From: Clostridium thermobutyricum
GTDB lineage: Bacteria; Bacillota; Clostridia; Ch29
Reading direction: 5' to 3'
Length of the DNA: 45,189 bases
Assembly: GCA_016842005.1 (NCBI GenBank)
Contig: JAENYD010000018.1
Span: forward strand, 1-45,189
Shown here: positions 18,342 through 25,670 of the stretch, piece after piece
How positions within the stretch are numbered: position 1 is the first letter of the stretch
Layout: each line of letters opens with the position of its first letter
Notes under the pieces: model-generated
What the model was told of the DNA's origin: nothing
Seen by the model: the letters and a program-made list of their open reading frames with translations, nothing else
The model's database searches: none
Made by a program: the position numbers and the translations under genes

Positions 18342-18683
18342 TTATCTGCCTTCAACTTTTTCAAGGCTTATGCCCCTGTCGGCAACAAATTCCAGATATG
18401 TGCTGCCACATTGTTTGCACCTGTTATTAAAATAAAACACTTCGAAAATATTGCCGCAGTACCTGCACCTTGCAAGGGCTTTACTTTTTTTAACCACTAA
18501 AGAAGCATCTTTAATCAAGGGATTATCCCTAACCTCATTAAAGGTTCTGACCAGGTCTTTTTCCCTTATGTTTTCCTGGGCGCCGAGACGCACATATATT
18601 CCGGTAATCTCTGAGTAGCTGTTTCTCAATGCTTCTTCCCTTACCAGGTCAACCAGTCTTTTTATTACATAACGGGTATTCAA
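18342..18683 (-). CDS. HypA-like zinc-ribbon protein lacking the nickel-site N-terminus
   Basis: A 113-residue protein with the fold pattern of HypA/HybF, the nickel chaperone for hydrogenase and urease: an N-terminal helix (IKRLVDLVREEALR), a strand ITGIYVRLG, and a C-terminal zinc ribbon with Cys73, Cys76, Cys89 and Cys92 (CRYCG, CKQCG). True HypA begins Met-His-Glu and binds nickel through that His2. Here the start is Met-Asn-Thr, so nickel delivery is doubtful. The start is TTG (18683) after a GGGGGG ribosome site; no ATG alternative exists. No hydrogenase or hyp genes are in the window. It may be a zinc-binding paralogue with a different role. Confidence 0.65.
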   Translation of the reverse strand: MNTRYVIKRLVDLVREEALRNSYSEITGIYVRLGAQENIREKDLVRTFNEVRDNPLIKDASLVVKKSKALARCRYCGNIFEVFYFNNRCKQCGSTYLEFVADRGISLEKVEGR

Positions 18684-18879
18684 TGCAATCCCCCCAGTTC
18701 GTTAGAATAAAAAGGGATACTAATGTTAAATATTATTATGCTTTTTAAATCCGGTATATTCTACATAAATGCCATCCCGGGTCTACCTGCAGACCTCACG
18801 GAGTGTATGCTTGCGGTTAATGAAAAGGCTGCCTGATGCCGAAATAATATTTAAGCAATATTCAGAAGGAAGGGTTAAA

Positions 18880-19470
18880 ATGACAAGGGATTTAAATTTA
18901 AGCGGCAGGAGAAAATCTCTTTTGATAGAAGACCAGGAATGGATGCATCTTTTTGACCAGAGGGCAAATTTCAAAATCAAACACTTTTCCGCAAAACTGA
19001 AAAAGATGGTGGAAGAAAGGGATAACATAGAGAAACAGATTGATGACCTGAAGAGGAACAAGAAAAAAGATATGCAGATGATTATTGTGATGTCCCAGAA
19101 GGCAAATGAGGAGGGTGACGAAGCTGCCCTTCAGAAAATGACAGAGATGCAGAATGCCATAAATCATTCAAACCGGCAGCTTGAGCAACTGGAAGGGCAA
19201 CAGCAGAATCTCCTTGAAAAAATTGAAGACACAAACCGGAAGCTTCTCGAAATAACAGTGGATTTTGCCTATAAAGAGATTAAGAAGATGGAGGAAGATC
19301 TGCAAAAGGCCCAGGAAGAAATGGATTACCTGAAAAACAGACTCAACGACACCATAAATAAAAAGTACAGCCTGGAAGAAGATAAAAGCCGGATGTACAA
19401 GTGGGTGCACAGCTTTCTGGGAAGCGACGAAACGGACAAATTGGATAAGGATTACCTGGAGGAAGAGTAG
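18880..19470 (+). CDS. Coiled-coil protein of unknown function, 196 aa
   Basis: Almost the whole protein (residues about 30-185) is heptad-rich coiled coil, rich in Glu, Lys, Gln and Met, with no signal peptide or membrane segment. The N-terminus MTRDLNLSGRRKSLLIEDQE and the C-terminus (FLGSDETDK, acidic tail) are distinct short segments. The frame is open upstream to 18769, but GGAAGGG 6 nt before ATG 18880 marks the start. A clear terminator follows. No family recognised; a structural or scaffold role is possible but not shown. Confidence 0.7.
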   Translation: MTRDLNLSGRRKSLLIEDQEWMHLFDQRANFKIKHFSAKLKKMVEERDNIEKQIDDLKRNKKKDMQMIIVMSQKANEEGDEAALQKMTEMQNAINHSNRQLEQLEGQQQNLLEKIEDTNRKLLEITVDFAYKEIKKMEEDLQKAQEEMDYLKNRLNDTINKKYSLEEDKSRMYKWVHSFLGSDETDKLDKDYLEEE

Positions 19471-19471
19471 T

Positions 19472-19493
19472 GCGGCAAAGGCCGCTTTTTTTT
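19472..19493 (+). terminator. Rho-independent terminator
   Basis: GCGGC (19472-19476) and GCCGC (19481-19485) around a 4-base loop, followed by eight T, immediately after the coiled-coil gene. Confidence 0.85.
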
Positions 19494-19618
19494 ATAAAGG
19501 AATTTAATACTTATCATAGAAAATAATATATTGTGAGGCAGGTTTTGAATTGAAAACAATGCAAAAGCCCTGCCCTGGCAGGTATTAGTATATTTCAAGG
19601 TCAGAAATGGGGGATTAT

Positions 19619-20038
19619 ATGATAATAGGAACGGGCATTGACATTGTAGAGATAGGCAGGATCAAGAATATATTTGACAGGCATCCGGGTTTTATTGAAA
19701 GGGTATTTTCTATTGAAGAGGTCAGGTATTTTGAAAACAGGAAAATGAACCCTGCTACCATTGCCGGTGGGTTTGCGGCAAAGGAAGCGGCAGCAAAGGC
19801 TTTGGGAACGGGCATAAGGCAGTTTGGGTGGAAAGATATTATTGTTGTCAGGGATAATTTCGGAAAACCGGTTATCAAGCTGAAGGGAAATGCCGGGCTG
19901 AAAGCCCGGGAGGCAGGAATAAAGGGGCTTATGGCATCCATTTCCCACAGCCGCCGATATGCGGTTGCCAGTGTATTAGCCCTGGGAGGTGAAGAAGATG
20001 TGGATTACCACTGCGGATCAAATGAGACTGATAGATAG
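19619..20038 (+). CDS. acpS: Holo-[acyl-carrier-protein] synthase AcpS
   Basis: AcpS transfers 4'-phosphopantetheine from CoA to apo-ACP for fatty-acid synthesis. The start MIIGTGIDIVEIGRI carries the metal-binding Asp, and FAAKEAAAKALGTG carries the second metal ligand Glu and the CoA-binding lysines. ASISHSRRYAVASVL is the usual C-terminal strand. ATG 19619 sits 5 nt after GGGGG and gives the standard N-terminus; ATG 19607 is an alternative. At 139 residues it is a little long, because the last 14 or so codons run into nnr, overlapping it by 41 bp. First gene of the unit that ends with alr. Confidence 0.95.
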   Translation: MIIGTGIDIVEIGRIKNIFDRHPGFIERVFSIEEVRYFENRKMNPATIAGGFAAKEAAAKALGTGIRQFGWKDIIVVRDNFGKPVIKLKGNAGLKAREAGIKGLMASISHSRRYAVASVLALGGEEDVDYHCGSNETDR

Positions 20039-21554
20039 GATTGCCATGGAACAGTACAGTATTCCGGGAGTGGTGCTCATGGAAAACGCCGGAAGAAAGG
20101 TGGCGGAAGAGGTGAGCCGCCTGCCGGGGGAAGAAGTGACCAGGGTTGTATTGTTTGCAGGGAAGGGGAATAACGGGGGGGATGTCATGGTAGCCGCCCG
20201 CCATCTTTATAACAGGGGGATGGAAGCAAGGGTATTCCTGCTGGCTGAAGAAAACGCCGTGGAAGGTGATGCCAGGACAAATATGGTTATTGCGAGGAAA
20301 ATGGGCATTCCCGTATACTCCCTGAGGAACACCGGGGACCTTGATAAAGTCCGGGAGATGCTGTGCTGGTCCCATGCGGTGGTAGACGGTATCTTCGGTA
20401 CGGGACTGAAAGGAGATGTAAGAGGCATTGCCCTGGAGGTAATCGATATGATTAACAGCAGTGACCGCCCTGTAGTGGCTGTGGATATACCTTCAGGAGT
20501 TAACGGTGATACAGGGCAGATATGCGGCAAGTGTGTAAAGGCAGTTCTCACGGTGACCTTCGGATATCCCAAAGCGGGTCTCCTGCAATATCCAGGAGCT
20601 GCATATGCGGGCAGGGTTGTGGTAGAAGATATTTCCATTCCACGGGAGGCGGCAGATATGGCAGGGCTCAACATGCAACTGATTACCGACGGTCTTGTCA
20701 GGGACATCATACCTGACAGGTATCCGGATACCCACAAAGGCACATACGGTAGGGCATTGATAATAGGAGGCTCCGAAGGCATGACCGGTGCCGTGGTTCT
20801 GGCTTCTACCGGATGTTTATATTCCGGAGCCGGCCTGATAAAGGCGGTTGTTCCTGCTGCCTTGCATCCGGTGCTGGAGAACAAGCTCACCGAAGTCATG
20901 ACAGTACCCCTCGGGAAAAGGGATAGTGTGAAACTTGATAATCACTCCCTGGACCAGTTGAAGCATCTGGCGGAAATGGCTGACGGAATAGCCCTGGGAC
21001 CCGGCATGGGTGTGGATGATGATAGAATGCAGGTGGTGGAATATATGATCAATAGCAGCAGAGTGCCGCTGGTGCTGGATGCGGACGCACTGAACTGCCT
21101 GGCGCTGAATGTACATATTCTTGACAATACCGGCGCACCGGTCATTATAACGCCTCATCCGGGAGAAATGGCACGGCTGATGGGATGTAGCACAAGTGAA
21201 ATACAGAATGACAGGATAGACGCTGCCAGAAGTTTTTCGGACAGGTGGGGAGTAATTACAGTACTTAAAGGAGCCAATAGTGTAATAGCGGACCCGGCAG
21301 GGAATATATATATTAATACAACCGGTAATCCCGGCATGGCCTCGGGAGGGATGGGAGACCTGCTGACTGGTGTGATTACCTCCTTTGTATGCCAGGGCAT
21401 GAAGCCTGTTGAAGCTGCCTGTGCCGGAGTATATATACACGGACTGGCAGGGGACCTGATGGCGGAAGAGAAAGGACAACATGGGTTGGCGGCAGCAGAA
21501 GCGGGGATGTATATACCCGGGGCTATTAAAAAAACAAAAGAAGGGAGAGGATGA
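19998..21554 (+). CDS. nnr: Bifunctional NAD(P)H-hydrate epimerase / ADP-dependent NAD(P)H-hydrate dehydratase
   Basis: Repairs hydrated NAD(P)H. Residues 1-210 form the YjeF_N epimerase domain (TADQMRLIDRIAME, FAGKGNNGGDVMVAARHL, VDGIFGTGLKG). Residues about 225-515 form the ribokinase-like dehydratase domain (YGRALIIGGSEGMTGAVVLA, LVLDADALN, ITPHPGEMARL, and GMASGGMGDLLTG with the catalytic Asp). The two-domain fusion is common in Firmicutes. GTG 19989 is possible, but GGGAGG at 19984-19989 points to ATG 19998. It overlaps the end of acpS, implying coupling. The CBS gene follows one base after its stop. Confidence 0.95.
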   Translation: MWITTADQMRLIDRIAMEQYSIPGVVLMENAGRKVAEEVSRLPGEEVTRVVLFAGKGNNGGDVMVAARHLYNRGMEARVFLLAEENAVEGDARTNMVIARKMGIPVYSLRNTGDLDKVREMLCWSHAVVDGIFGTGLKGDVRGIALEVIDMINSSDRPVVAVDIPSGVNGDTGQICGKCVKAVLTVTFGYPKAGLLQYPGAAYAGRVVVEDISIPREAADMAGLNMQLITDGLVRDIIPDRYPDTHKGTYGRALIIGGSEGMTGAVVLASTGCLYSGAGLIKAVVPAALHPVLENKLTEVMTVPLGKRDSVKLDNHSLDQLKHLAEMADGIALGPGMGVDDDRMQVVEYMINSSRVPLVLDADALNCLALNVHILDNTGAPVIITPHPGEMARLMGCSTSEIQNDRIDAARSFSDRWGVITVLKGANSVIADPAGNIYINTTGNPGMASGGMGDLLTGVITSFVCQGMKPVEAACAGVYIHGLAGDLMAEEKGQHGLAAAEAGMYIPGAIKKTKEGRG

Positions 21555-21555
21555 G

Positions 21556-22002
21556 ATGCTTGTCAAGGATATTATGACAAAGGAAGTTATAACTGTGAAA
21601 GAAGAAGCTACCGTTTCAGAGGTTGTAAGGATACTGCTGGGAAACAGGATTAGCGGGGTACCGGTTGTAGACGACAAAGATGAATTGTCGGGAATAGTTT
21701 CGGAAGCTGACCTCATATACAGGGAAAGAAATATTCATCTACCCACATTTATAACCATAATGGATGGCGTAATATTTCTTGAAAGCATGAAAAAAGTGGA
21801 AGATCAGCTCAGGAAAATGACCGGATATGTTGTTAAGGATATAATGACAAAACCGGTTATTACCGTGACAGAGGATACTTCTGTGGAAGAAGCGGCACGG
21901 ATAATGATGGACAAAAATGTTAACAGGGTTCCCGTAGTAAGGGACAAAAAGATAGTGGGTATAGTTACAAGGGCTGATATATTGAAGGCAATAGCAGATT
22001 GA
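21556..22002 (+). CDS. CBS-domain pair protein
   Basis: A 148-residue protein made of two CBS domains, each opening with the same motif (VKDIMTKEVITV near residue 3, VKDIMTKPVITV near residue 94) and containing RISGVPVVDD and NVNRVPVVRD. A linker of about 30 residues with an apolar stretch (TFITIMDGVIFLESM) joins them. CBS pairs bind adenosyl nucleotides and act as energy or nucleotide sensors; the partner is unknown. ATG 21556 has GGGAGAGG just upstream and starts one base after the nnr stop. A much longer frame upstream overlaps nnr and is not real. Confidence 0.9.
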   Translation: MLVKDIMTKEVITVKEEATVSEVVRILLGNRISGVPVVDDKDELSGIVSEADLIYRERNIHLPTFITIMDGVIFLESMKKVEDQLRKMTGYVVKDIMTKPVITVTEDTSVEEAARIMMDKNVNRVPVVRDKKIVGIVTRADILKAIAD

Positions 22003-22020
22003 TAATATGGAGGTATGGTC

Positions 22021-23052
22021 TTGCGGGTAAAGGGGCGGTTATGGTTGTCATTACTGTGTATGGTATTGTTAAGCGGATGTATGCCTACCAGCGATGAAAG
22101 GGTTTTTCAAAAAATACACCAGAAGTTGACCAGCCTGGAAAGCTACAGCTGTATAGCCCAGGTATATGTTAAAGGCAACAAAGAACCCGGAGAGTTCAAA
22201 GTCAAGCAGTGGTTCAGTGTACCCGGCAAGTATCGTATTGAAGTGATTGACCCCGGCGACATGGAAAATAAAACCACCGTATCGGATGGAGAAAGGATCT
22301 GGATGTACTACCCCTATATTGACCAGATTTTCCTGATGGAAAATGCAGCCGAAGCAGAGGAAGAGCATCTGTTTGTAGGTTTTTTTCTGAGAGATTTACT
22401 GGAAAGCGAAGAGATAAAGTTCTGCACTGTGAATAGGGAAGGGGAAGAAATGCTGGCAGTTGAACTGCCGGTACCAGGAGGCAACAAATACTGTTATATG
22501 CAGAAGCTGTTCTTTGACAGGCGGGATATTGTACCCGTTTTACTAGAGATATATGATATTAACGGTAATGTGACCACCAGGGTCCGGTACTCTGAATTTG
22601 TATACAACTGCAATCCTGACCCCGACCTTTTCCGCAAGGTTAATGTTACGGAATGCATGCTTTATGAAGAGAAGGATATTGCCCGGCTTTTCCCGGTCTC
22701 CCTGGAAGAAGCAAGGCAGGTTCTTGATTTTTCGCCCTTAAGACTTGTGAGCATCCCCGACGGATTTGAACAGGAATATGTTCAGGTGGTGGACAGTGAC
22801 AGCGGGAAGGCACTGCTTATAAACTACAAAGGCAGGGACGGTAGCTTTGCAATACTTCAGAGGTTGGTTTCAGGAGAAAAAGGAAATTATTATTATCAGG
22901 GAGAAATAATAGAACTGGGGGATAGGGAAGCAGTATATTCTGAAGACCGGCATACAAGAAAAATATGCTGGAGCGAAGGGAATATGGAAATCCGGGTTCT
23001 GGGTACTGTCTCCCGAAAAACCCTTTTGGAAATAGCGGCACACATAAGATAA
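22021..23052 (+). CDS. LolA-like lipoprotein (YdcC type) with C-terminal DUF4367-like domain
   Basis: The N-terminus is a lipoprotein signal: RVKGRLWLSLLCMVLLSGC, with lipobox LLSGC. The next 190 residues resemble the LolA/LppX-like fold (LESYSCIAQVYVKG, WFSVPGKYRIEVIDPG, DGERIWMYYPYIDQ), and the final 110 residues a DUF4367-type domain (LRLVSIPDGFEQEY). In Bacillus subtilis the gene between acpS and alr, ydcC, encodes a sporulation-linked lipoprotein of this kind, and position and architecture agree here. GGAGGT at 22009-22014 is six bases before TTG 22021; the ATG at 22015 touches it and is less likely. 343 residues. Confidence 0.85.
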   Translation: MRVKGRLWLSLLCMVLLSGCMPTSDERVFQKIHQKLTSLESYSCIAQVYVKGNKEPGEFKVKQWFSVPGKYRIEVIDPGDMENKTTVSDGERIWMYYPYIDQIFLMENAAEAEEEHLFVGFFLRDLLESEEIKFCTVNREGEEMLAVELPVPGGNKYCYMQKLFFDRRDIVPVLLEIYDINGNVTTRVRYSEFVYNCNPDPDLFRKVNVTECMLYEEKDIARLFPVSLEEARQVLDFSPLRLVSIPDGFEQEYVQVVDSDSGKALLINYKGRDGSFAILQRLVSGEKGNYYYQGEIIELGDREAVYSEDRHTRKICWSEGNMEIRVLGTVSRKTLLEIAAHIR

Positions 23053-23071
23053 TAGGAAGGAGAGACCAGAG

Positions 23072-24241
23072 ATGAACAGCAATATAAGGCCTGTGTGGAT
23101 GGAAGTGGACCTGGACAGCCTGGTGCACAATTTGAGGGAAGTAAAAAAGAATCTCAAACCGCCCGCTTCGGTTATAGGTGTGGTAAAAGCAGACGGATAT
23201 GGTCATGGGGCTGTTGAAGTGGCCCGGGTATTGTTGGAAGAAGGAGTGGACAGACTGGCTGTTGCAGTCCTTGACGAAGGCATGGAACTGCGTAATGCCG
23301 GTATAGAGGTACCCATACTAAATCTGGGATATACTCCGCCCTATCATTATGACCTGCTGTGTCAGTATGATGTCACTCCCACAATTTACAATTATGACGA
23401 TGCAGTCAGTTTGTCCCGTAAGGCTGCTGAAAAGAAAAGAAGGATCAAGATACACATCAAACTGGATACGGGGATGGGACGAATTGGATTCATTCCCGGG
23501 AAGGATTCACTGGAGGCGGTATCGAAGATTTATAATTTAGACGGTATAATTATCGAAGGGATATTTACCCACTTTTCGGTTGCAGATATTGAAGATAAAA
23601 GCTATACATACATGCAGTACCGGAAGTATATTGACTTCTGCAATAAACTGGCGGACAGGGGTATAAACATACCCATAAAGCATGTATGCAATAGTGCGGC
23701 TATCATAGACCATCCGGACATGCACCTGGATATGGTAAGGCCGGGGATTATTCTGTACGGATATTTTTCCGACAGGGAGGTCAGGAAAGATCTGGCGTCC
23801 CCGCGGCCTGTAGCTTCTCTTAAAGCCAGGATTTCCCATGTAAAGACCATTCCTGCCGGTGCCAGTGTCGGATACGGCAGAAAATTCATAGCTTACAGAG
23901 AAACAGTGGTTGCCACTCTGCCTTTGGGGTACGCTGACGGTTACAGCAGAATACTCAGCGGTAAAGCAAATGTGCTGGTTAAAGGGCGGGAAGTTCCTGT
24001 TATAGGGAATATATGCATGGACCAGTGCATGATTGACGTAACAGAAATTGAAGGCGTTGAGGTGGGGGAGGAAGTCGTGTTAATGGGCAGCCAGGGAGGC
24101 AGATCCATAACAGCTCTGGACCTGGCCGGACTGATGGGAACAATTCAGCATGAAGTTTTATGCGGAATAAGCAAAAGGGTTCCCCGGGTCTATATAAAAG
24201 ACGGGAAAGCCGTTAAGGTCCGTTACGGTGCAGGCAGATAG
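23072..24241 (+). CDS. alr: Alanine racemase
   Basis: PLP-dependent interconversion of L- and D-alanine for peptidoglycan. The PLP lysine is Lys39 in GVVKADGYGHG. Other landmarks are KLDTGMGRIGF, CNSAAIID, VRPGIILYG, SVGYGRKF with the second catalytic region, LPLGYADGY, and GNICMDQCMIDVT. Length (389) is normal. GGAAGGAGAG precedes the ATG. It sits between the YdcC-like lipoprotein and the toxin-antitoxin pair, as in Bacillus, but is separated from the pair by a repeat and a promoter. Confidence 0.96.
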   Translation: MNSNIRPVWMEVDLDSLVHNLREVKKNLKPPASVIGVVKADGYGHGAVEVARVLLEEGVDRLAVAVLDEGMELRNAGIEVPILNLGYTPPYHYDLLCQYDVTPTIYNYDDAVSLSRKAAEKKRRIKIHIKLDTGMGRIGFIPGKDSLEAVSKIYNLDGIIIEGIFTHFSVADIEDKSYTYMQYRKYIDFCNKLADRGINIPIKHVCNSAAIIDHPDMHLDMVRPGIILYGYFSDREVRKDLASPRPVASLKARISHVKTIPAGASVGYGRKFIAYRETVVATLPLGYADGYSRILSGKANVLVKGREVPVIGNICMDQCMIDVTEIEGVEVGEEVVLMGSQGGRSITALDLAGLMGTIQHEVLCGISKRVPRVYIKDGKAVKVRYGAGR

Positions 24242-24244
24242 AGC

Positions 24245-24356
24245 CAAACCTGCTTCAGGGGAAATTTTCACCCGGAGTGAAATATAGCCCCACTTCCTCA
24301 TCCAATATCCTGTCCGGAGAAGCGGAAGGGTTAGTGGTGGTCGGCTATCGGATAAA
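24245..24356 (-). repeat. Dispersed repeat, copy E (reverse orientation, diverged)
   Basis: Read on the minus strand it opens with TTTATCCGATAGCCGACCACC, the conserved end of the family less one base class, and closes with GGGTGAAAATTTCCCCTGAAGC, matching the closing segment of copy A (293-302). The middle is short and unlike copies A and B. It fills most of the gap between alr and the ndoAI promoter. Confidence 0.5.
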
Positions 24357-24369
24357 TGTATAATATTTT

Positions 24370-24433
24370 AGTCATATTGACACACTTATATTGAATAATA
24401 TATAATGATGTATATATTTGTGTCAATATGACT
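24370..24433. promoter_or_regulatory. 15-bp perfect inverted repeat enclosing the ndoAI promoter
   Basis: Left arm AGTCATATTGACACA (24370-24384) and right arm TGTGTCAATATGACT (24419-24433) are exact reverse complements with a 34-bp AT-rich spacer. The left arm contains TTGACA (24377-24382), and TATAAT lies at 24401-24406 with an 18-bp spacer, giving a near-consensus sigma-A promoter reading into ndoAI. By symmetry the right arm supplies TTGACA on the minus strand, with TATATT (24397-24402) as a possible -10. The arms are good candidate sites for an autoregulating antitoxin or another repressor. Confidence 0.7.
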
Positions 24434-24485
24434 CCCCTACATATGCCTGAAAATTCCAGGGCACAGTGATTTGGGAGGTGCGAAA

Positions 24486-24761
24486 GTGGCTGAGTCAAAG
24501 AGGATTATTGTAAGCTTGCCGGATAGCCTTTTAAAGGAAGTTGACTCGATTGTCAGCATGGAAAAGAAGAACAGGAGCCAGTTTATCCGGGAAGCGATGA
24601 AGCTCTACATCAGGGAAAGAAAAAAAATGGAGATAATCGAACAACTGAAAAAAGGCTATATTGAGATGGCAAATATTAATCTTACCCTTGCAGAGTATGG
24701 GCTTACCGAAGATATCCATGACTTTGGCAGTTACGGAGGCAAGCTGGCGGAGGGGGAGTAA
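24486..24761 (+). CDS. ndoAI: EndoAI-type ribbon-helix-helix antitoxin
   Basis: A 91-residue CopG/RHH-type protein: [19 protein letters not shown] gives the DNA-binding strand and first helix, and [19 protein letters not shown] the second. The acidic C-terminal half ([28 protein letters not shown]) is the toxin-neutralising tail. GGGAGG at 24473-24478 is 7 nt before GTG 24486, which is the start. Its stop lies one base before the toxin start, and it follows alr as in Bacillus subtilis, where the pair is ndoAI-ndoA. Confidence 0.9.
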   Translation: MAESKRIIVSLPDSLLKEVDSIVSMEKKNRSQFIREAMKLYIRERKKMEIIEQLKKGYIEMANINLTLAEYGLTEDIHDFGSYGGKLAEGE

Positions 24762-24762
24762 T

Positions 24763-25113
24763 GTGCAGGTAAGAAGAGGCGATATCTTTTATGCTGATTT
24801 AAGTCCCGTAATCGGCTCGGAGCAGGGAGGAGTGCGTCCCGTGCTCGTACTGCAAAATGATATAGGCAATAAATACAGTCCCACAACCATTGTTTCTGCC
24901 ATTACATCTCAGATCAACAAAGCCAAGCTCCCAACTCATGTGGAGATAAATGCAACAGAATATGGCCTCAACAAAGATTCGGTGGTGCTGCTGGAACAGG
25001 TCAGAACTATTGATAAACGGAGATTCAGGGAGAAAATAGGTCATTTCAGCGATGAAATGATGGAAAAGGTCGATGAAGCCATAAAAATCAGCTTTGGATT
25101 AATAGACTTCTAA
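24763..25113 (+). CDS. ndoA: EndoA/MazF-type mRNA interferase toxin
   Basis: PemK/MazF-family ribonuclease of 116 residues, starting at GTG 24763 behind AGGGGGAG. Conserved blocks are [48 protein letters not shown], and [17 protein letters not shown]. This family cuts mRNA (UACAU in Bacillus EndoA) and is inactivated by the cognate antitoxin. All blocks are intact, so an active toxin is expected. A 7-bp hairpin with T-rich tail follows the gene. Confidence 0.94.
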   Translation: MQVRRGDIFYADLSPVIGSEQGGVRPVLVLQNDIGNKYSPTTIVSAITSQINKAKLPTHVEINATEYGLNKDSVVLLEQVRTIDKRRFREKIGHFSDEMMEKVDEAIKISFGLIDF

Positions 25114-25120
25114 AAAGGTT

Positions 25121-25146
25121 CAAGGATTTATCCTTGGCTTTTGCTT
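25121..25146 (+). terminator. Terminator-like hairpin after ndoA
   Basis: CAAGGAT (25121-25127) and ATCCTTG (25130-25136) form a 7-bp stem with a 2-base loop, followed by GCTTTTGCTTTTTG. The tail is interrupted, so strength is uncertain. Confidence 0.55.
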
Positions 25147-25187
25147 TTTGATGTCATTTAAAAATATAAGATGAAGGGAAATCCTTA

Positions 25188-25211
25188 CTGCATCTGTATT
25201 TTGAGATGCAG
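25188..25211 (+). other. Hairpin just upstream of the csoR ribosome site
   Basis: CTGCATCT (25188-25195) and AGATGCAG (25204-25211) form a perfect 8-bp stem with an 8-base loop, ending four bases before GGGAGGA (25216-25222). No T-run follows, so it is not a terminator. It may act as an RNA leader element or as an operator palindrome. Confidence 0.45.
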
Positions 25212-25234
25212 AACCGGGAGGATTAAACTATTCT

Positions 25235-25546
25235 GTGATGGGAGGTAGCTGCAGTCATTATCCTGCAGTGGCTGGTATGAGTGATGATATTATTAAGATG
25301 GAAGTGTTAAACCGATTAAAAACAATCAAAGGGCATTTAAGCGGTATAGAGAAAATGGTGGAAGACGGGAAAAGCTGTGAAGAAATTCTTCTGCAGATTG
25401 CCGCCGTAAGGTCTTCTGTCGAGAAAACCGGCTTAATGCTCCTTGAAGAGCACGCAGTCGAATGTCTTGTGGAGGATATAGCATCCAAAGAGTCTAAAGA
25501 AAAACTGGAAAGGATAATAAGTACCATAATTAAATTCATGAAATAA
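25235..25546 (+). CDS. CsoR/RcnR/CstR-family repressor (CsoR-like Cys-His-Cys site)
   Basis: A 103-residue all-helical repressor of the DUF156 family (NRLKTIKGHLSGIEKMVE, CEEILLQIAAVRSSV, LLEEHAVECLVEDI). Cys48, His73 and Cys77 have the same spacing as the copper ligands of CsoR (25 and 4). The persulfide sensor CstR normally has Asn in place of that His. The neighbour, however, is a sulfur-transfer fusion typical of CstR regulons, so the effector may be copper or reactive sulfur. The N-terminal extension carries an extra Cys and His (SCSHYP). GTG 25235 and ATG 25238 are both possible starts, with a long spacing from GGGAGGA. Confidence 0.88.
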   Translation: MMGGSCSHYPAVAGMSDDIIKMEVLNRLKTIKGHLSGIEKMVEDGKSCEEILLQIAAVRSSVEKTGLMLLEEHAVECLVEDIASKESKEKLERIISTIIKFMK

Positions 25547-25583
25547 TAACGTATGAAGTAATAATTCCGGTCTAAAAGCAGGG

Positions 25584-25612
25584 TTGATTTAATAATGGCC
25601 CTGTTATATAAT
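25584..25612 (+). promoter_or_regulatory. Promoter of the sulfur-transfer fusion gene
   Basis: TTGATT (25584-25589), 17-bp spacer, TATAAT (25607-25612). The predicted transcription start, about 25619, lies next to the operator-like GC palindrome. Confidence 0.65.
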
Positions 25613-25620
25613 TAACACAG

Positions 25621-25641
25621 ATACCCCCTCCCAGGGGGATA
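25621..25641. promoter_or_regulatory. CsoR/CstR-type operator
   Basis: ATACCCCCTCCCAGGGGGATA: arms CCCCCT (25624-25629) and AGGGGG (25633-25638) around CCC, flanked by AT-rich bases. CsoR-family operators are known as G/C-tract pseudo-palindromes with A/T edges. The site lies a few bases past the predicted start of transcription, where a bound repressor would block initiation. Confidence 0.65.
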
Positions 25642-25670
25642 GGGGATAATAAGGACGGAGGTGTATCAGA

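Noticed and set aside
25121-25230. Possible T-box or other known riboswitch before the CsoR-type gene
   Set aside because: Only a terminator and one short stem are present; no T-box sequence or conserved riboswitch core was seen.
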